Assembly: GCA_022780745.1 (NCBI GenBank)
Contig: JALEVB010000084.1
Location: forward strand, 1 to 53,560
Direction: 5' to 3'
Source of the DNA: Erysipelotrichaceae bacterium
GTDB taxonomy: Bacteria; Bacillota_I; Bacilli_A; Erysipelotrichales; Erysipelotrichaceae
DNA: 53,560 nucleotides
Position 1 is the stretch's first letter. The number at the start of each line of letters is the position of its first letter. Position numbers and translations under genes: made by a program. Positions 19,376-28,884 of the stretch are shown piece by piece. Below the pieces are notes generated by a model. The model ran no database searches. It was not told the origin of the DNA and saw only the letters and a program-made list of their open reading frames with translations.

Positions 19376-19399
19376 AATGTGAAAGAAGAGGACAGCATC

Positions 19400-19483
19400 A
19401 TGAATAGAGTAGATATCTTAAATGGGATAAGTGCCGATAATGCTTTAAAAAATGTTGTTTTCAACAAGGTTTCGCATACATAA
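19400..19483 (+). CDS. Small ORF, 27 aa (MNRVDILNGISADNALKNVVFNKVSHT)
   Basis: AGAGG SD 9 nt upstream; followed directly by a terminator; not in the supplied ORF track. Confidence 0.45.
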   Translation: MNRVDILNGISADNALKNVVFNKVSHT

Positions 19484-19496
19484 TGGGTATATTTTT

Positions 19497-19526
19497 AAGA
19501 TGGATAAAATTGTCTATCTTTTTTAT
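19497..19526 (+). terminator. Rho-independent terminator after the 27-aa ORF
   Basis: AAGATGGA-taaaattg-TCTATCTT + T run. Confidence 0.7.
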
Positions 19527-19562
19527 TACTCATCAGTTTGATTCAAAAAGGAGGAAAATATT

Positions 19563-20231
19563 ATGGACCAAACTAATAAAGAATTTTTCGATGCAGCTGC
19601 TAGAGGAGATTTCGCTAAAGTTTGCTCAACAGTTGCTAAAGGTGCAAATGTAAATATCGCTAATGGCGATGGCAGAACAGCACTAATGCGTAGTTCAAAA
19701 CGTGGATATGAAGATATCGTTAGATTTTTATTAGATAACGGTGCAGATCCTAGAGCACGCGATAAGAATAATAAAACAGCATTGATGACTGCTGCTAAAA
19801 AAGGTCATTTAAATATTTGTCGTTTATTGGTACATGCAGGAGCAGATGTAAATTCTCATGATAATAAAGGTAGAACTGCTTTAATGCGTGCTGCTTTCTT
19901 AGGTGAAAAAGAAGTAGTTGAATACTTGATCGGTAAGGGCGCAAATATTAATGCTGCTGATAGTGAAGGTAGAACAGCTTTAATGGAAGCTGTTAATGCA
20001 TATAAAGTTGAAATAATAATGTATTTAATTGATAATGGAGCAAATATTAATGCTATTGATAATAAGGGATGTACAGCATTAATGCGTGCTGCATATGGTG
20101 GATATCGTGATTTAGTTAATTACCTTTTAGAAAAAGGTGCTGATAAAGAAATCACAGATAATGAAGGAAGCAAAGCAATTCATTATGTAAGAAAAGAATG
20201 CTTTGAAGATTTAAAGGACTTACTAAAGTAA
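19563..20231 (+). CDS. Ankyrin repeat protein (about six repeats)
   Basis: Repeated 'DxxGRTALMRAAxxGxxxxVxxLLxxGAdxNaxD'. Confidence 0.95.
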   Translation: MDQTNKEFFDAAARGDFAKVCSTVAKGANVNIANGDGRTALMRSSKRGYEDIVRFLLDNGADPRARDKNNKTALMTAAKKGHLNICRLLVHAGADVNSHDNKGRTALMRAAFLGEKEVVEYLIGKGANINAADSEGRTALMEAVNAYKVEIIMYLIDNGANINAIDNKGCTALMRAAYGGYRDLVNYLLEKGADKEITDNEGSKAIHYVRKECFEDLKDLLK

Positions 20232-20243
20232 TAGGTACTAACT

Positions 20244-22316
20244 ATGAGAGATTATTTAGCAAATGAAGTAAGAAATATCGTATTATTAGGACATAGTGGA
20301 GCAGGAAAAACATCTGTTGTTGAATCATGTTTATATTTTACTAAAGTTACTGATCGCTTTGGACGTACAGTAGATGGCACTAGTACTTTAGACTATGATC
20401 AGGATGAAATTAAAAGAGGTGTATCTTGTTATACTGGTTTAGCTCCAATTGAATGGAAAAACTGTAAGATCAATTTCATCGATACTCCAGGTTATTTGGA
20501 TTATGAAGGAGAAATGGAAGCAGGTTTATCAGTTGGTGATAGTGCTTTGATCGTTGTTGGCGCTAAAGATGGTGTTCAATCTGGTACAGAAAAAGCATGG
20601 AAGAATATAACTAAACATAAACTTCCTACTATTTTCTTTATCAATAAAATTGATGAAGATCATGCATCTTTTGAAAAAACATATAATCAGTTGCGTGATT
20701 CTTTTGGTAAAACTGTTATTCCATTTGAAGTTCCAATCATGGAAAATGGTACAGTTATTGGCTCAGTAAATGTATTAAGAAAGAAAGCCTGGTACTATAA
20801 TGATCGTGAAAATGCTAAAGATGTTCCAGAAGATATGAAAGATCTAGTTGATGATTATTATATGCAGATTGCTGAAGCTATCGCTATGACTGATGATGAA
20901 CTAATGGAAAAATTCTTTAGTGGTGAAGAATTTGATATGCATGAAGTATCAAAAGGTTTAAGAATTGGTGTTAGAAATGGTGAGATCAGACCTGTATATT
21001 GTGGCAGTGCTATTAAACAAACAGGTATTGAAAGATTAATGGATCTAATTACTGAATACTTCCCAAGCTATGCTGAAAAAGGTCGTATCAAGGCTGAAAA
21101 TGAACGTGGCGACATCATTGATATGGAAACTAATGAAAATGAAGCTATGAGTGCTCAGGTATTTAAGACTGTTGTTGACCCATTTGTTGGACGTATCAAT
21201 TATATAAAAGTATTAACAGGTGTATTATCTGCTGATTCTACAGTATATAATGCTAATAAGGAAGTAAGTGAAAAAGTCAATCAGATCTTCGTTATTCGTG
21301 GCAAATATCAGATGGCTGTTGGTAAATTATTTACTGGTGATATTGGTGCTGTTGTTAAATTACAGCAAACTACTACTAATGATACTTTATGTACTAAAGA
21401 AAAAGTGGTTAAGTATGAACCTGTGGAATTTATTAAACCAATGTTAGGTGTTGCAGTATGGCCAAAAACTAAAGCCGATGAAGATAAGATGAGCTTTGGT
21501 TTTGCTAAGATCTGTGAAGAAGATCCAACTTGTAAATTAGTTAAGAATACAGAAACTAATGAACAGATCCTATATGGTGTTGGAGATCAGCATATTGATC
21601 TAGTATTAAGTAAATTAAAATCTAAATATAAAGTAGAAGTAACAACTAGTGAACCTACGATCCAATATCGTGAAACTATTAGAGGAACAGCATTGGCAGA
21701 AGGTAAACATAAGAAACAATCTGGTGGTGCTGGACAATATGGTCATGTTAAGATACGTTTTGAACCTTGTGATTCTGAAGAAATGGTATTCGAAGAAGAA
21801 GTATTTGGTGGAGCAGTTCCACGTCAATACTTCCCAGCTGTTGAGCAAGGTTTAAGAGAATGTATGAATTCTGGTGTTTTAGCTGGCTATAAAGTAGTTG
21901 GTGTTAAAGCTATATTGTATGATGGATCATATCATGAAGTAGACTCTAAGGAAATTGCCTTTAAAGCAGCTGCTAGACTTGCTTATAAAGATGGTATGCC
22001 TAAAGCTAAACCAATTATCCTAGAACCAATTGGTAAAGTAGAAGTAATTGCTCCAGAAGAATTTACTGGTACGATCATCGGTGATTTCAATAAGCGTCGT
22101 GGAATTATCATGGGTATGGAAATGGTTGATGAAAAAGATCAGAAAGTATCTGCTGAAGTACCAATGGCTGAGATGAGTAAATATGCTACTGAACTTAGAA
22201 GTATGACTAGTGGTCGTGGAAGCTATGTTATTGAGTTTGATCGTTATGAACCAGCTCCAAATAATATTGCTGAAAAAGTAATTAAACAGGCTCAAGCTAA
22301 GAAGGAACAAAATTAA
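20244..22316 (+). CDS. EF-G-like translational GTPase (non-canonical, EF-G2 type)
   Basis: 'NIVLLGHSGAGKTSVVE', 'FIDTPGYLDY', 'NKID', EF-G domain IV/V motifs 'GGAGQYGHVKIRFEP', 'LEPIGKVEV', 'MTSGRGSYVIEF'. Confidence 0.92.
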   Translation: MRDYLANEVRNIVLLGHSGAGKTSVVESCLYFTKVTDRFGRTVDGTSTLDYDQDEIKRGVSCYTGLAPIEWKNCKINFIDTPGYLDYEGEMEAGLSVGDSALIVVGAKDGVQSGTEKAWKNITKHKLPTIFFINKIDEDHASFEKTYNQLRDSFGKTVIPFEVPIMENGTVIGSVNVLRKKAWYYNDRENAKDVPEDMKDLVDDYYMQIAEAIAMTDDELMEKFFSGEEFDMHEVSKGLRIGVRNGEIRPVYCGSAIKQTGIERLMDLITEYFPSYAEKGRIKAENERGDIIDMETNENEAMSAQVFKTVVDPFVGRINYIKVLTGVLSADSTVYNANKEVSEKVNQIFVIRGKYQMAVGKLFTGDIGAVVKLQQTTTNDTLCTKEKVVKYEPVEFIKPMLGVAVWPKTKADEDKMSFGFAKICEEDPTCKLVKNTETNEQILYGVGDQHIDLVLSKLKSKYKVEVTTSEPTIQYRETIRGTALAEGKHKKQSGGAGQYGHVKIRFEPCDSEEMVFEEEVFGGAVPRQYFPAVEQGLRECMNSGVLAGYKVVGVKAILYDGSYHEVDSKEIAFKAAARLAYKDGMPKAKPIILEPIGKVEVIAPEEFTGTIIGDFNKRRGIIMGMEMVDEKDQKVSAEVPMAEMSKYATELRSMTSGRGSYVIEFDRYEPAPNNIAEKVIKQAQAKKEQN

Positions 22317-22326
22317 TAATTTAATT

Positions 22327-22372
22327 GCCCCTTAAATTGTGATAAGATATTTATCGTTTAAGGGGCTTTTTT
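22327..22372 (+). terminator. Strong terminator abutting the MATE gene start codon
   Basis: GCCCCTTAAA (22327-36) / TTTAAGGGGC (22357-66) + TTTTTT, then ATG at 22373. Confidence 0.8.
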
Positions 22373-23725
22373 ATGTTTAGAACTTCACAGAATGAAATCT
22401 TAAATGGTTCAATAGTTAAAGCAATATTGTTTTTCTTTTTTCCCATTTTGATAGGAAGTTTCTTTCAGCAGATATATAGTACAGTAGATGCAATCATCGT
22501 AGGACAATTTGTTGGAGTTGATGCATTGGCTGCGGTTGGGGGAACACCTGCGGTATTATCTAATCTGTTTATTCAGTTTGCATTAGGAATAGCCAGTGGT
22601 GCTAGTGTAGTTATCAGTAATGCCTATGGTGAAAACAATCATGATAAAATGTCTAAAGCTATTCATAGCGGTATGACATTAAGTATTATTTTAGGTATTG
22701 GTATTTCTGGTATTACGATTATTTTTGCTAAAGATATTTTAATGCTGCTAAAAGTAAATGATGAATTAATGAAGGTTTCATTACAATATTTTCAAATCAT
22801 AATGGCAGGTTTTACTTTTACATTGATATACAATATGGCTACAGGAGTATTAAGAGCTGTTGGTGATACTAAAAGACCTTTATATTTTCTGATCATAAGC
22901 TGTATTTTGAATATTATTCTGGATATCATCTTTGTGCTGGTATTTAAATTAGCTATCGTAGGAGTTGCAGTTGCTACGATTATTTCGCAAGCTATCAGTG
23001 CGATATTGACGATATATTGTTTAACTAATAGTAATACGATGTATCATTTAGATCTTAGAAAATTACGACTTGATAAGCATATTACATTAAGTATTATCAA
23101 AATAGGATTGCCTGCTGGTTTACAGTCAGTAATGTATTCATTAAGTAATCTGATCATTCAAAGAAGTATTAATCTGCTTGGTACTAATTATGTGGCTGCA
23201 TGGAGTGCTTATAGTAAGATCGATCCAATATTCTGGAATATGATGGGTGCTTTTGGTGTTTCAATGACTACGTTCTCCGCTCAAAACTATGGTGCCAAAA
23301 ATTATCAGCGAATCAAAAAAGGTGTAACGATAACGATGATCATTACTGCTATTAGTTCAATTATATTATCGGTATGTATGTATCAGTTTGCTAGCTATAT
23401 TTATCTATTATTTACTACTGATGTTAATGTTATTTTGATTGGTGTTGATATTTTGAAGTTTTTAGTACCATTCTATATAGTCTTTATTCCCATTGAAATT
23501 CTGGCAGCAGCTTTAAGAGGGGTTAATGATGCTATTGTTCCGGTTGTAATAACAGGAGTAGGAGTATGCTTATTAAGAGTTGTATGGATATTGGCTGTTG
23601 CCAATAAAATAGGTGATATGAAAAGCATCTTGATGTGCTATCCTATCACCTGGATCACGACTTCGATATTATTTTTTATCTATTATTATATTTATAAAGC
23701 AATGGATAAAAGAATTACTGATTGA
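22373..23725 (+). CDS. MATE family efflux transporter
   Basis: 'FPILIGSFFQQIYSTVDAIIVGQFVGVDALAAVGGT', 12-TM pattern. Confidence 0.95.
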   Translation: MFRTSQNEILNGSIVKAILFFFFPILIGSFFQQIYSTVDAIIVGQFVGVDALAAVGGTPAVLSNLFIQFALGIASGASVVISNAYGENNHDKMSKAIHSGMTLSIILGIGISGITIIFAKDILMLLKVNDELMKVSLQYFQIIMAGFTFTLIYNMATGVLRAVGDTKRPLYFLIISCILNIILDIIFVLVFKLAIVGVAVATIISQAISAILTIYCLTNSNTMYHLDLRKLRLDKHITLSIIKIGLPAGLQSVMYSLSNLIIQRSINLLGTNYVAAWSAYSKIDPIFWNMMGAFGVSMTTFSAQNYGAKNYQRIKKGVTITMIITAISSIILSVCMYQFASYIYLLFTTDVNVILIGVDILKFLVPFYIVFIPIEILAAALRGVNDAIVPVVITGVGVCLLRVVWILAVANKIGDMKSILMCYPITWITTSILFFIYYYIYKAMDKRITD

Positions 23726-25259
23726 TTTTTTCTATAATACTATTAGCTATCCGTATACCATCAACACCACTAGAAACAATACCGCCAGCATATCCAGCAC
23801 CTTCACCACATGGAAACAGATTGCTGATAGATATGCTTTCATATTGCTCATTTCTTGTCATACGGATAGGGCAGCTGCTTCTTGTTTCAGCTGCTATCAT
23901 TATTCCTTGGTTTATGAAACCAGGGATTTTTTTATCAAAATCATAGAAGGCTTCTTCTAATGCCATATTAATATCATCATTAAAGATATCATGGATATCA
24001 TGGAGTATATAGCCATTAGTGAAGGAAGTATCTATCACTAAAGGATCTAGTTTATTAGTTAGATAGTCTTTGATATTCATGACACAAGCTTTGTAACTTG
24101 AGCTAATGCTATATGCTTTTTCTTCAATGCGTTTTTGATATTCAAAACCAGCTAATGGATGATCAGATCCATAGTCACTTCTCTTTACTTGCACAAGGAT
24201 AGCACTATTGGCATTATTCATGGCTCGATCACTATAGCTCATACCATTAGTTACAATAGTATTTGCAATAGCGCTGCTATTGACAACGATACCACCAGGA
24301 CACATGCAGAATGAGTAAACACCACGATCATTGCTGGCATGATAGGTTAGACGATAAGATGCATTTGGTAGTTTTTGATAGTGTTGTTTATTCTGATTTT
24401 TGTTTATTAAGATCTGAGGGTGTTCAACACGTACTCCAACAGCATAATCTTTTTGTTCAAAAAAGACATTTTTGGCATATAGTTTTTGCATAGTATCATA
24501 GGCACTGTGCCCAATACATAGGGCAACATAGTCAAAATCATAATAGTTATCTTTGGTATATAATCCTACGATCTTATTGTTAATGATCTTAAAATCAGTT
24601 ACAGTTGTATCAAACATAAATGTACCACCTAATTTGATGATATATTCCCTGATATTTATTACGATATTTCTTAATTTGTCAGTACCTATATGAGGTAAAT
24701 TCTGATATTTTATTTTGGGATCTGCTCCAAATGTAACAAAGGTATCTAGTATTACTTTGACTCTTTTATCTTTGATACGACATGTTAGTTTGCCATCAGA
24801 GAAAGTACCGGCTCCACCTTCACCAAACTGAACATTGCTATTGGTATCTAGAATATTATTTTTCCAGAATGTTTCAACATCTTTTACTCTTTTGTCTACT
24901 TTTGATCCTCTTTCAAAGATAACTGGTTTTAGACCGCTTTTAGCTAATTCTAGAGCACAAAACATACCGCTAGGACCAAAGCCTACTACTGCCACTTTTG
25001 CTTGTTTATTGGCTTTTATTGTCTTGATATCAATAGGTTCATATAAGCTGACATCTTTATTCTTAAGATATTTATTTTCATTTTTAACATTAACAATAAC
25101 ATTATAAATATAATAAATATCATCATGTCTGGCATCAAGAGCTTCTCTTTCGATTTCATAACTAAAAATATCATTGCTATGACAATGGATCTTCTTTGCT
25201 ATCATATCTTTATTAATTTTTTCATCGATTTTACATTTAATATTATTAACTTTGATCAT
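23715..25259 (-). CDS. FAD-dependent oxidoreductase (large uncharacterised NAD(P)/FAD family)
   Basis: 'VAVVGFGPSGMFCALELAKSGLKPVIFERG', 'QFGEGGAGTFSDGKL', 'FPCGEGAGYAGGIVSSGVDGIRIA'. Confidence 0.92.
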   Translation of the reverse strand: MIKVNNIKCKIDEKINKDMIAKKIHCHSNDIFSYEIEREALDARHDDIYYIYNVIVNVKNENKYLKNKDVSLYEPIDIKTIKANKQAKVAVVGFGPSGMFCALELAKSGLKPVIFERGSKVDKRVKDVETFWKNNILDTNSNVQFGEGGAGTFSDGKLTCRIKDKRVKVILDTFVTFGADPKIKYQNLPHIGTDKLRNIVINIREYIIKLGGTFMFDTTVTDFKIINNKIVGLYTKDNYYDFDYVALCIGHSAYDTMQKLYAKNVFFEQKDYAVGVRVEHPQILINKNQNKQHYQKLPNASYRLTYHASNDRGVYSFCMCPGGIVVNSSAIANTIVTNGMSYSDRAMNNANSAILVQVKRSDYGSDHPLAGFEYQKRIEEKAYSISSSYKACVMNIKDYLTNKLDPLVIDTSFTNGYILHDIHDIFNDDINMALEEAFYDFDKKIPGFINQGIMIAAETRSSCPIRMTRNEQYESISISNLFPCGEGAGYAGGIVSSGVDGIRIANSIIEKINQ

Positions 25260-25271
25260 GGGTATATTATA
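25260..25271 (-). promoter_or_regulatory. Likely leaderless promoter -10 for the FAD oxidoreductase gene
   Basis: Minus strand reads TATAAT-ATACCC-ATG; no SD. Confidence 0.5.
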
Positions 25272-25408
25272 ACTATAAAATTAATGATTAATAAAGATTA
25301 AATTAATTATCTTTCATTAAATTGTTATATATTATGCTATAATATAAAAAAATTAAAAAAAAATTCAGGTATATTACATACCTTTTTATATACAAGGAGA
25401 ATCATTAA

Positions 25409-26344
25409 GTGAGTCAAAAAAATAACCAGATTACTTACCAGGAAGCTAAAGCTCAAATCAATACTCTTGGTATTTCAATGTTTATGTATATCATTGTATT
25501 GATTGCCATAAGATATGGACTTATATTTATTAACTTAATAGTAGACACTAGTCAATATCCTGTGATGATCGTTTCTTTTGCTGCTATGGGTCTTTATATT
25601 TTATCATATTTTCTAGTAAGCTTTATTCCCTTTAAGGCTAGTGCCATTATCCTGGAATTGGATACTAAGGATTATAATAAAAAAAGAAAAATAAGTATTA
25701 CTAAATTATTAGCATTTATTTGTATTGGTATTGGAATAGAACTAATTGCAACTAGTGTAATTAGTATTTTTGGTTTGAAAAGTTTATCTATTCCAATATT
25801 AAATACTGCATTAATGGATTATCGTACTTATGATCGTATAGCATATAATATTTTATATATTATTTTTATCTTAATTATTAAGCCATATATAGATGAATAT
25901 GTATTCCGTGGTATCATTCAAAGACAGTTAGGACATTATTCACGTAGTTTTGGAGTAGTTGCCAGTGCTTTGTTATATGCCTTGGCACAGCCAACTATTA
26001 ATGAAGCTGTACCTTGTTTTTTCCTAGGTTTTTATCTTTCGTTGATATCAATTAAGTATCATTCAATTAAACCGACGATAGCTATTGTGCGAGGAATAGT
26101 ATTATTTTATTTAGTTAGTATTTTCATTCCAAAAGATTTCTTCTTTGTTATCATAGCTTTAGTAATAATTGTATATATTGTATCAGCATTATCGTTGTTT
26201 AATAATGTTTTAAGAATACCATTTATTACGATCAAAGCCTTTAATGCCCAACTTTGGACAATGTTTCTAAGTAGTTCATCAATTATTATTTGTATCATAA
26301 TACAAATTGTTAATTTTATTATTTATGAATTGTTGAGGATATGA
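25409..26344 (+). CDS. CPBP (CAAX protease/bacteriocin-processing) family membrane protein with degenerate motifs
   Basis: GTG start with SD; multiple TMs; 'KPYIDEYVFRGIIQRQL', 'ASALLYALAQP'. Confidence 0.8.
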   Translation: MSQKNNQITYQEAKAQINTLGISMFMYIIVLIAIRYGLIFINLIVDTSQYPVMIVSFAAMGLYILSYFLVSFIPFKASAIILELDTKDYNKKRKISITKLLAFICIGIGIELIATSVISIFGLKSLSIPILNTALMDYRTYDRIAYNILYIIFILIIKPYIDEYVFRGIIQRQLGHYSRSFGVVASALLYALAQPTINEAVPCFFLGFYLSLISIKYHSIKPTIAIVRGIVLFYLVSIFIPKDFFFVIIALVIIVYIVSALSLFNNVLRIPFITIKAFNAQLWTMFLSSSSIIICIIIQIVNFIIYELLRI

Positions 26345-27675
26345 TCATGAGAATGATGTTAATAATAATTATATGTAAGATCGTTTATCATTTGAGTAAA
26401 TTAGCAGGTAAACAGGGTGTTACTTTAGCAGGACTTATCGCTTTAAAATTAGATAGAAATATTTTATCAAAACTGAGTAAACAGGTAAGAAAGAAGATTA
26501 TTATGGTATGTGGTACTAATGGTAAAACTACTACTAATAATTTATGTGCCTTAGCACTTAGAGCTAATGGGTATAAAGTAATTTATAATCAGACAGGTTC
26601 TAATATGCTAAATGGTATTGTTGCCTGTTTTGTTTTAAATTGTAATATCTTTGGAAAATTAGATCATGATTATGCATGTTTAGAAGTTGATGAAGCTAGT
26701 CTTAGAAGAATTATGCCTTCATGTAAAGCTGATATTATGATTCTAACTAATTTATTTCGTGATCAGCTTGATCGTTATGGTGAAATTGATATTACTATGG
26801 ATCTGTTAAAAGAGGGTTTATCATATAGTCCAGATTGTGAGCTTATCATTAACGCAGATGATGTTTTATCAAAATATTTTGCATATAATACTTCTTTGTC
26901 ATATATGACATTTGGTATAAAGGATAAAGTAGTTGATAGTATAGATAATGATATGAAGGAAGGAAGATTCTGTAAGGTATGTAATCATAAGATGGTATAT
27001 CGTTTCTATCATTATTCACAGCTAGGTGATTATTATTGTCCTAATTGTGGATTTGAAAGAGGTAAGATCGATGTTAATGGCTATGATATCTTGTATAAAG
27101 ATCATTGTGAAGTTAGTGTTGATAATGTTCGTTTAGTTACTAATTATAAGGGTTTTTATAATATTTATAATATTTTGGCTGCTAGCTGCTTGTTAATAAA
27201 AGAAAATTGTTCACTTGAAAAGTTTAATAGTGTTTTAAATCATTTTGAGCCAGAAAATGGAAGACTAGAGATCTTTCATATCAATGGAGTTAAAGTTACC
27301 TTGAATCTGGCTAAAAATCCTGCAGGTTTTAATCAGAATATTGCTTTATGTACTAATGATGATACTAATAAGGATATCGTAATTGTTATCAATGATAATG
27401 CTCAGGATGGTATAGATGTATCATGGCTTTGGGACGTTGATTTTGATAGGTTTAAAATGGATAAGGTAGACCATTTTATAACTTCAGGCACCAGATTTAA
27501 GGATATGCAGCTAAGATTGAAATATGTTGATATTGATAGTAAAGCTATCGAGGATTTTGAGGAAGCATTTACATATGCGATCAAAAATTGTCATAATAAA
27601 AATCTATATATATTAGTTAATTATACAGCACTATATCCAGCTCATGTCTTCTTAAAAAAATTAGAAAGAAGGTAG
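26341..27675 (+). CDS. murT: Lipid II isoglutaminyl synthase, MurT subunit
   Basis: Mur ligase P-loop 'VCGTNGKTTTNNL'; Zn ribbon CKVC…CPNC; 'NPAGFNQ'; followed by gatD. Confidence 0.95.
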   Translation: MIMRMMLIIIICKIVYHLSKLAGKQGVTLAGLIALKLDRNILSKLSKQVRKKIIMVCGTNGKTTTNNLCALALRANGYKVIYNQTGSNMLNGIVACFVLNCNIFGKLDHDYACLEVDEASLRRIMPSCKADIMILTNLFRDQLDRYGEIDITMDLLKEGLSYSPDCELIINADDVLSKYFAYNTSLSYMTFGIKDKVVDSIDNDMKEGRFCKVCNHKMVYRFYHYSQLGDYYCPNCGFERGKIDVNGYDILYKDHCEVSVDNVRLVTNYKGFYNIYNILAASCLLIKENCSLEKFNSVLNHFEPENGRLEIFHINGVKVTLNLAKNPAGFNQNIALCTNDDTNKDIVIVINDNAQDGIDVSWLWDVDFDRFKMDKVDHFITSGTRFKDMQLRLKYVDIDSKAIEDFEEAFTYAIKNCHNKNLYILVNYTALYPAHVFLKKLERR

Positions 27676-27681
27676 ATCGAT

Positions 27682-28401
27682 ATGCGTACATTTAAAATAT
27701 ATCATTTATTTTATGATCTTTTAAATCTATATGGAGATCGAGGAAATATCGCCTGTATTGAAAAAAGACTAGCATGGCGCAATATTCCTTATGAAACGCA
27801 TTTGGTCACTATTGATGATGAATTTGATCTAAACGATGCTGATTTTGTTTTATTAGGCGGAGGATCAGATCGTGAACAGGCAATAGTATGTGATCGTTTA
27901 AAAGAAGTTAAAGATATTTTAGAAAAATATATTGAGTCAGATGGTGTTTTACTAGCAATCTGTGGCGGATATCAGTTATTAGGTACAAGTTATATTCTAA
28001 ATGGAGAAACCATCGAAGGATTAGGAATCTTAGATTTTAAAACGGTAAAAGGAGATACCAGGTTAATAGGTAATGTCGTAATTAATAGCAAGTGGTGTAA
28101 TAGTAAGGTAGTAGGCTTTGAAAATCATAGCGGACGTACGCTTATTAATGATTATGATAGTTTTGGTGATGTAATAGTAGGTTATGGCAATGATGGTAAA
28201 AAGCAAAAAGAGGGATTGGTATATAAGAATGTTATTGGTACTTATCTTCATGGTCCTTTGTTACCAAAAAATCCTGAAGTTGTTGATAAACTGATTTCAT
28301 TAGCTTTAAAAAGAAGAAATATCAATATTGAGTTAAAAGCTCTTGATGATAAACAAGAAATGGAAGCTAAAAATATCATGATCAATAGACTAAAAGGTTG
28401 A
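27682..28401 (+). CDS. gatD: Lipid II isoglutaminyl synthase, GatD glutamine amidotransferase subunit
   Basis: 'LYGDRGNIACIEKRLAWR', nucleophile 'LAICGGYQLLG', 'GTYLHGPLLPKNP'. Confidence 0.95.
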   Translation: MRTFKIYHLFYDLLNLYGDRGNIACIEKRLAWRNIPYETHLVTIDDEFDLNDADFVLLGGGSDREQAIVCDRLKEVKDILEKYIESDGVLLAICGGYQLLGTSYILNGETIEGLGILDFKTVKGDTRLIGNVVINSKWCNSKVVGFENHSGRTLINDYDSFGDVIVGYGNDGKKQKEGLVYKNVIGTYLHGPLLPKNPEVVDKLISLALKRRNINIELKALDDKQEMEAKNIMINRLKG

Positions 28402-28434
28402 TTATGTGAAGTAATGTGAAAAATAGTAATTCTA

Positions 28435-28881
28435 TTGCCTATTTTTCAACAAAGTTTTAAAATGAAGATGGTGATGAATGTGAATAAGATCAAATATAAC
28501 ATAGCAAGATTTATGCAGGGTAGATATGGTTATGATCAGTTTAACAATTTCATTATTTTACTGTCTTTATTTTTTGCTTTTTTAAATATGTTTATTCACC
28601 ATGATATTATGGTTGTTATTTCTTACTGTTTATTATTCTATGCTGTTTTTAGAATGTTATCTAAGAATATATGGGATAGACAGAAGGAAAATTTTGCATA
28701 TTTGGATTATACTAAAGGAATTAGACAACATGGAAATGTTTTTAAACGTAATTTGAAGGATAAAGAATATAAATATTTTTTATGTCCTAATTGTAAACAA
28801 ATGGTTAGAGTTCCTAGAGGAAAGGGTAATATTGAAATCAAATGTCCAAAATGCCAACATAAGTTTGATAGAAAGAGTTGA
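28435..28881 (+). CDS. Membrane protein with C-terminal zinc ribbon
   Basis: TM segments, 'FLCPNCKQMVRVPRGKGNIEIKCPKCQHKF'; true start may be an internal ATG/GTG. Confidence 0.75.
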   Translation: MPIFQQSFKMKMVMNVNKIKYNIARFMQGRYGYDQFNNFIILLSLFFAFLNMFIHHDIMVVISYCLLFYAVFRMLSKNIWDRQKENFAYLDYTKGIRQHGNVFKRNLKDKEYKYFLCPNCKQMVRVPRGKGNIEIKCPKCQHKFDRKS

Positions 28882-28884
28882 TTT

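Noticed and set aside
21615-22310. Several alternative-frame ORFs within the EF-G-like gene (21615-21848 -, 21649-21855 +, 22020-22310 -)
   Set aside because: Embedded in a conserved EF-G coding frame; low-complexity products; no independent start signals.
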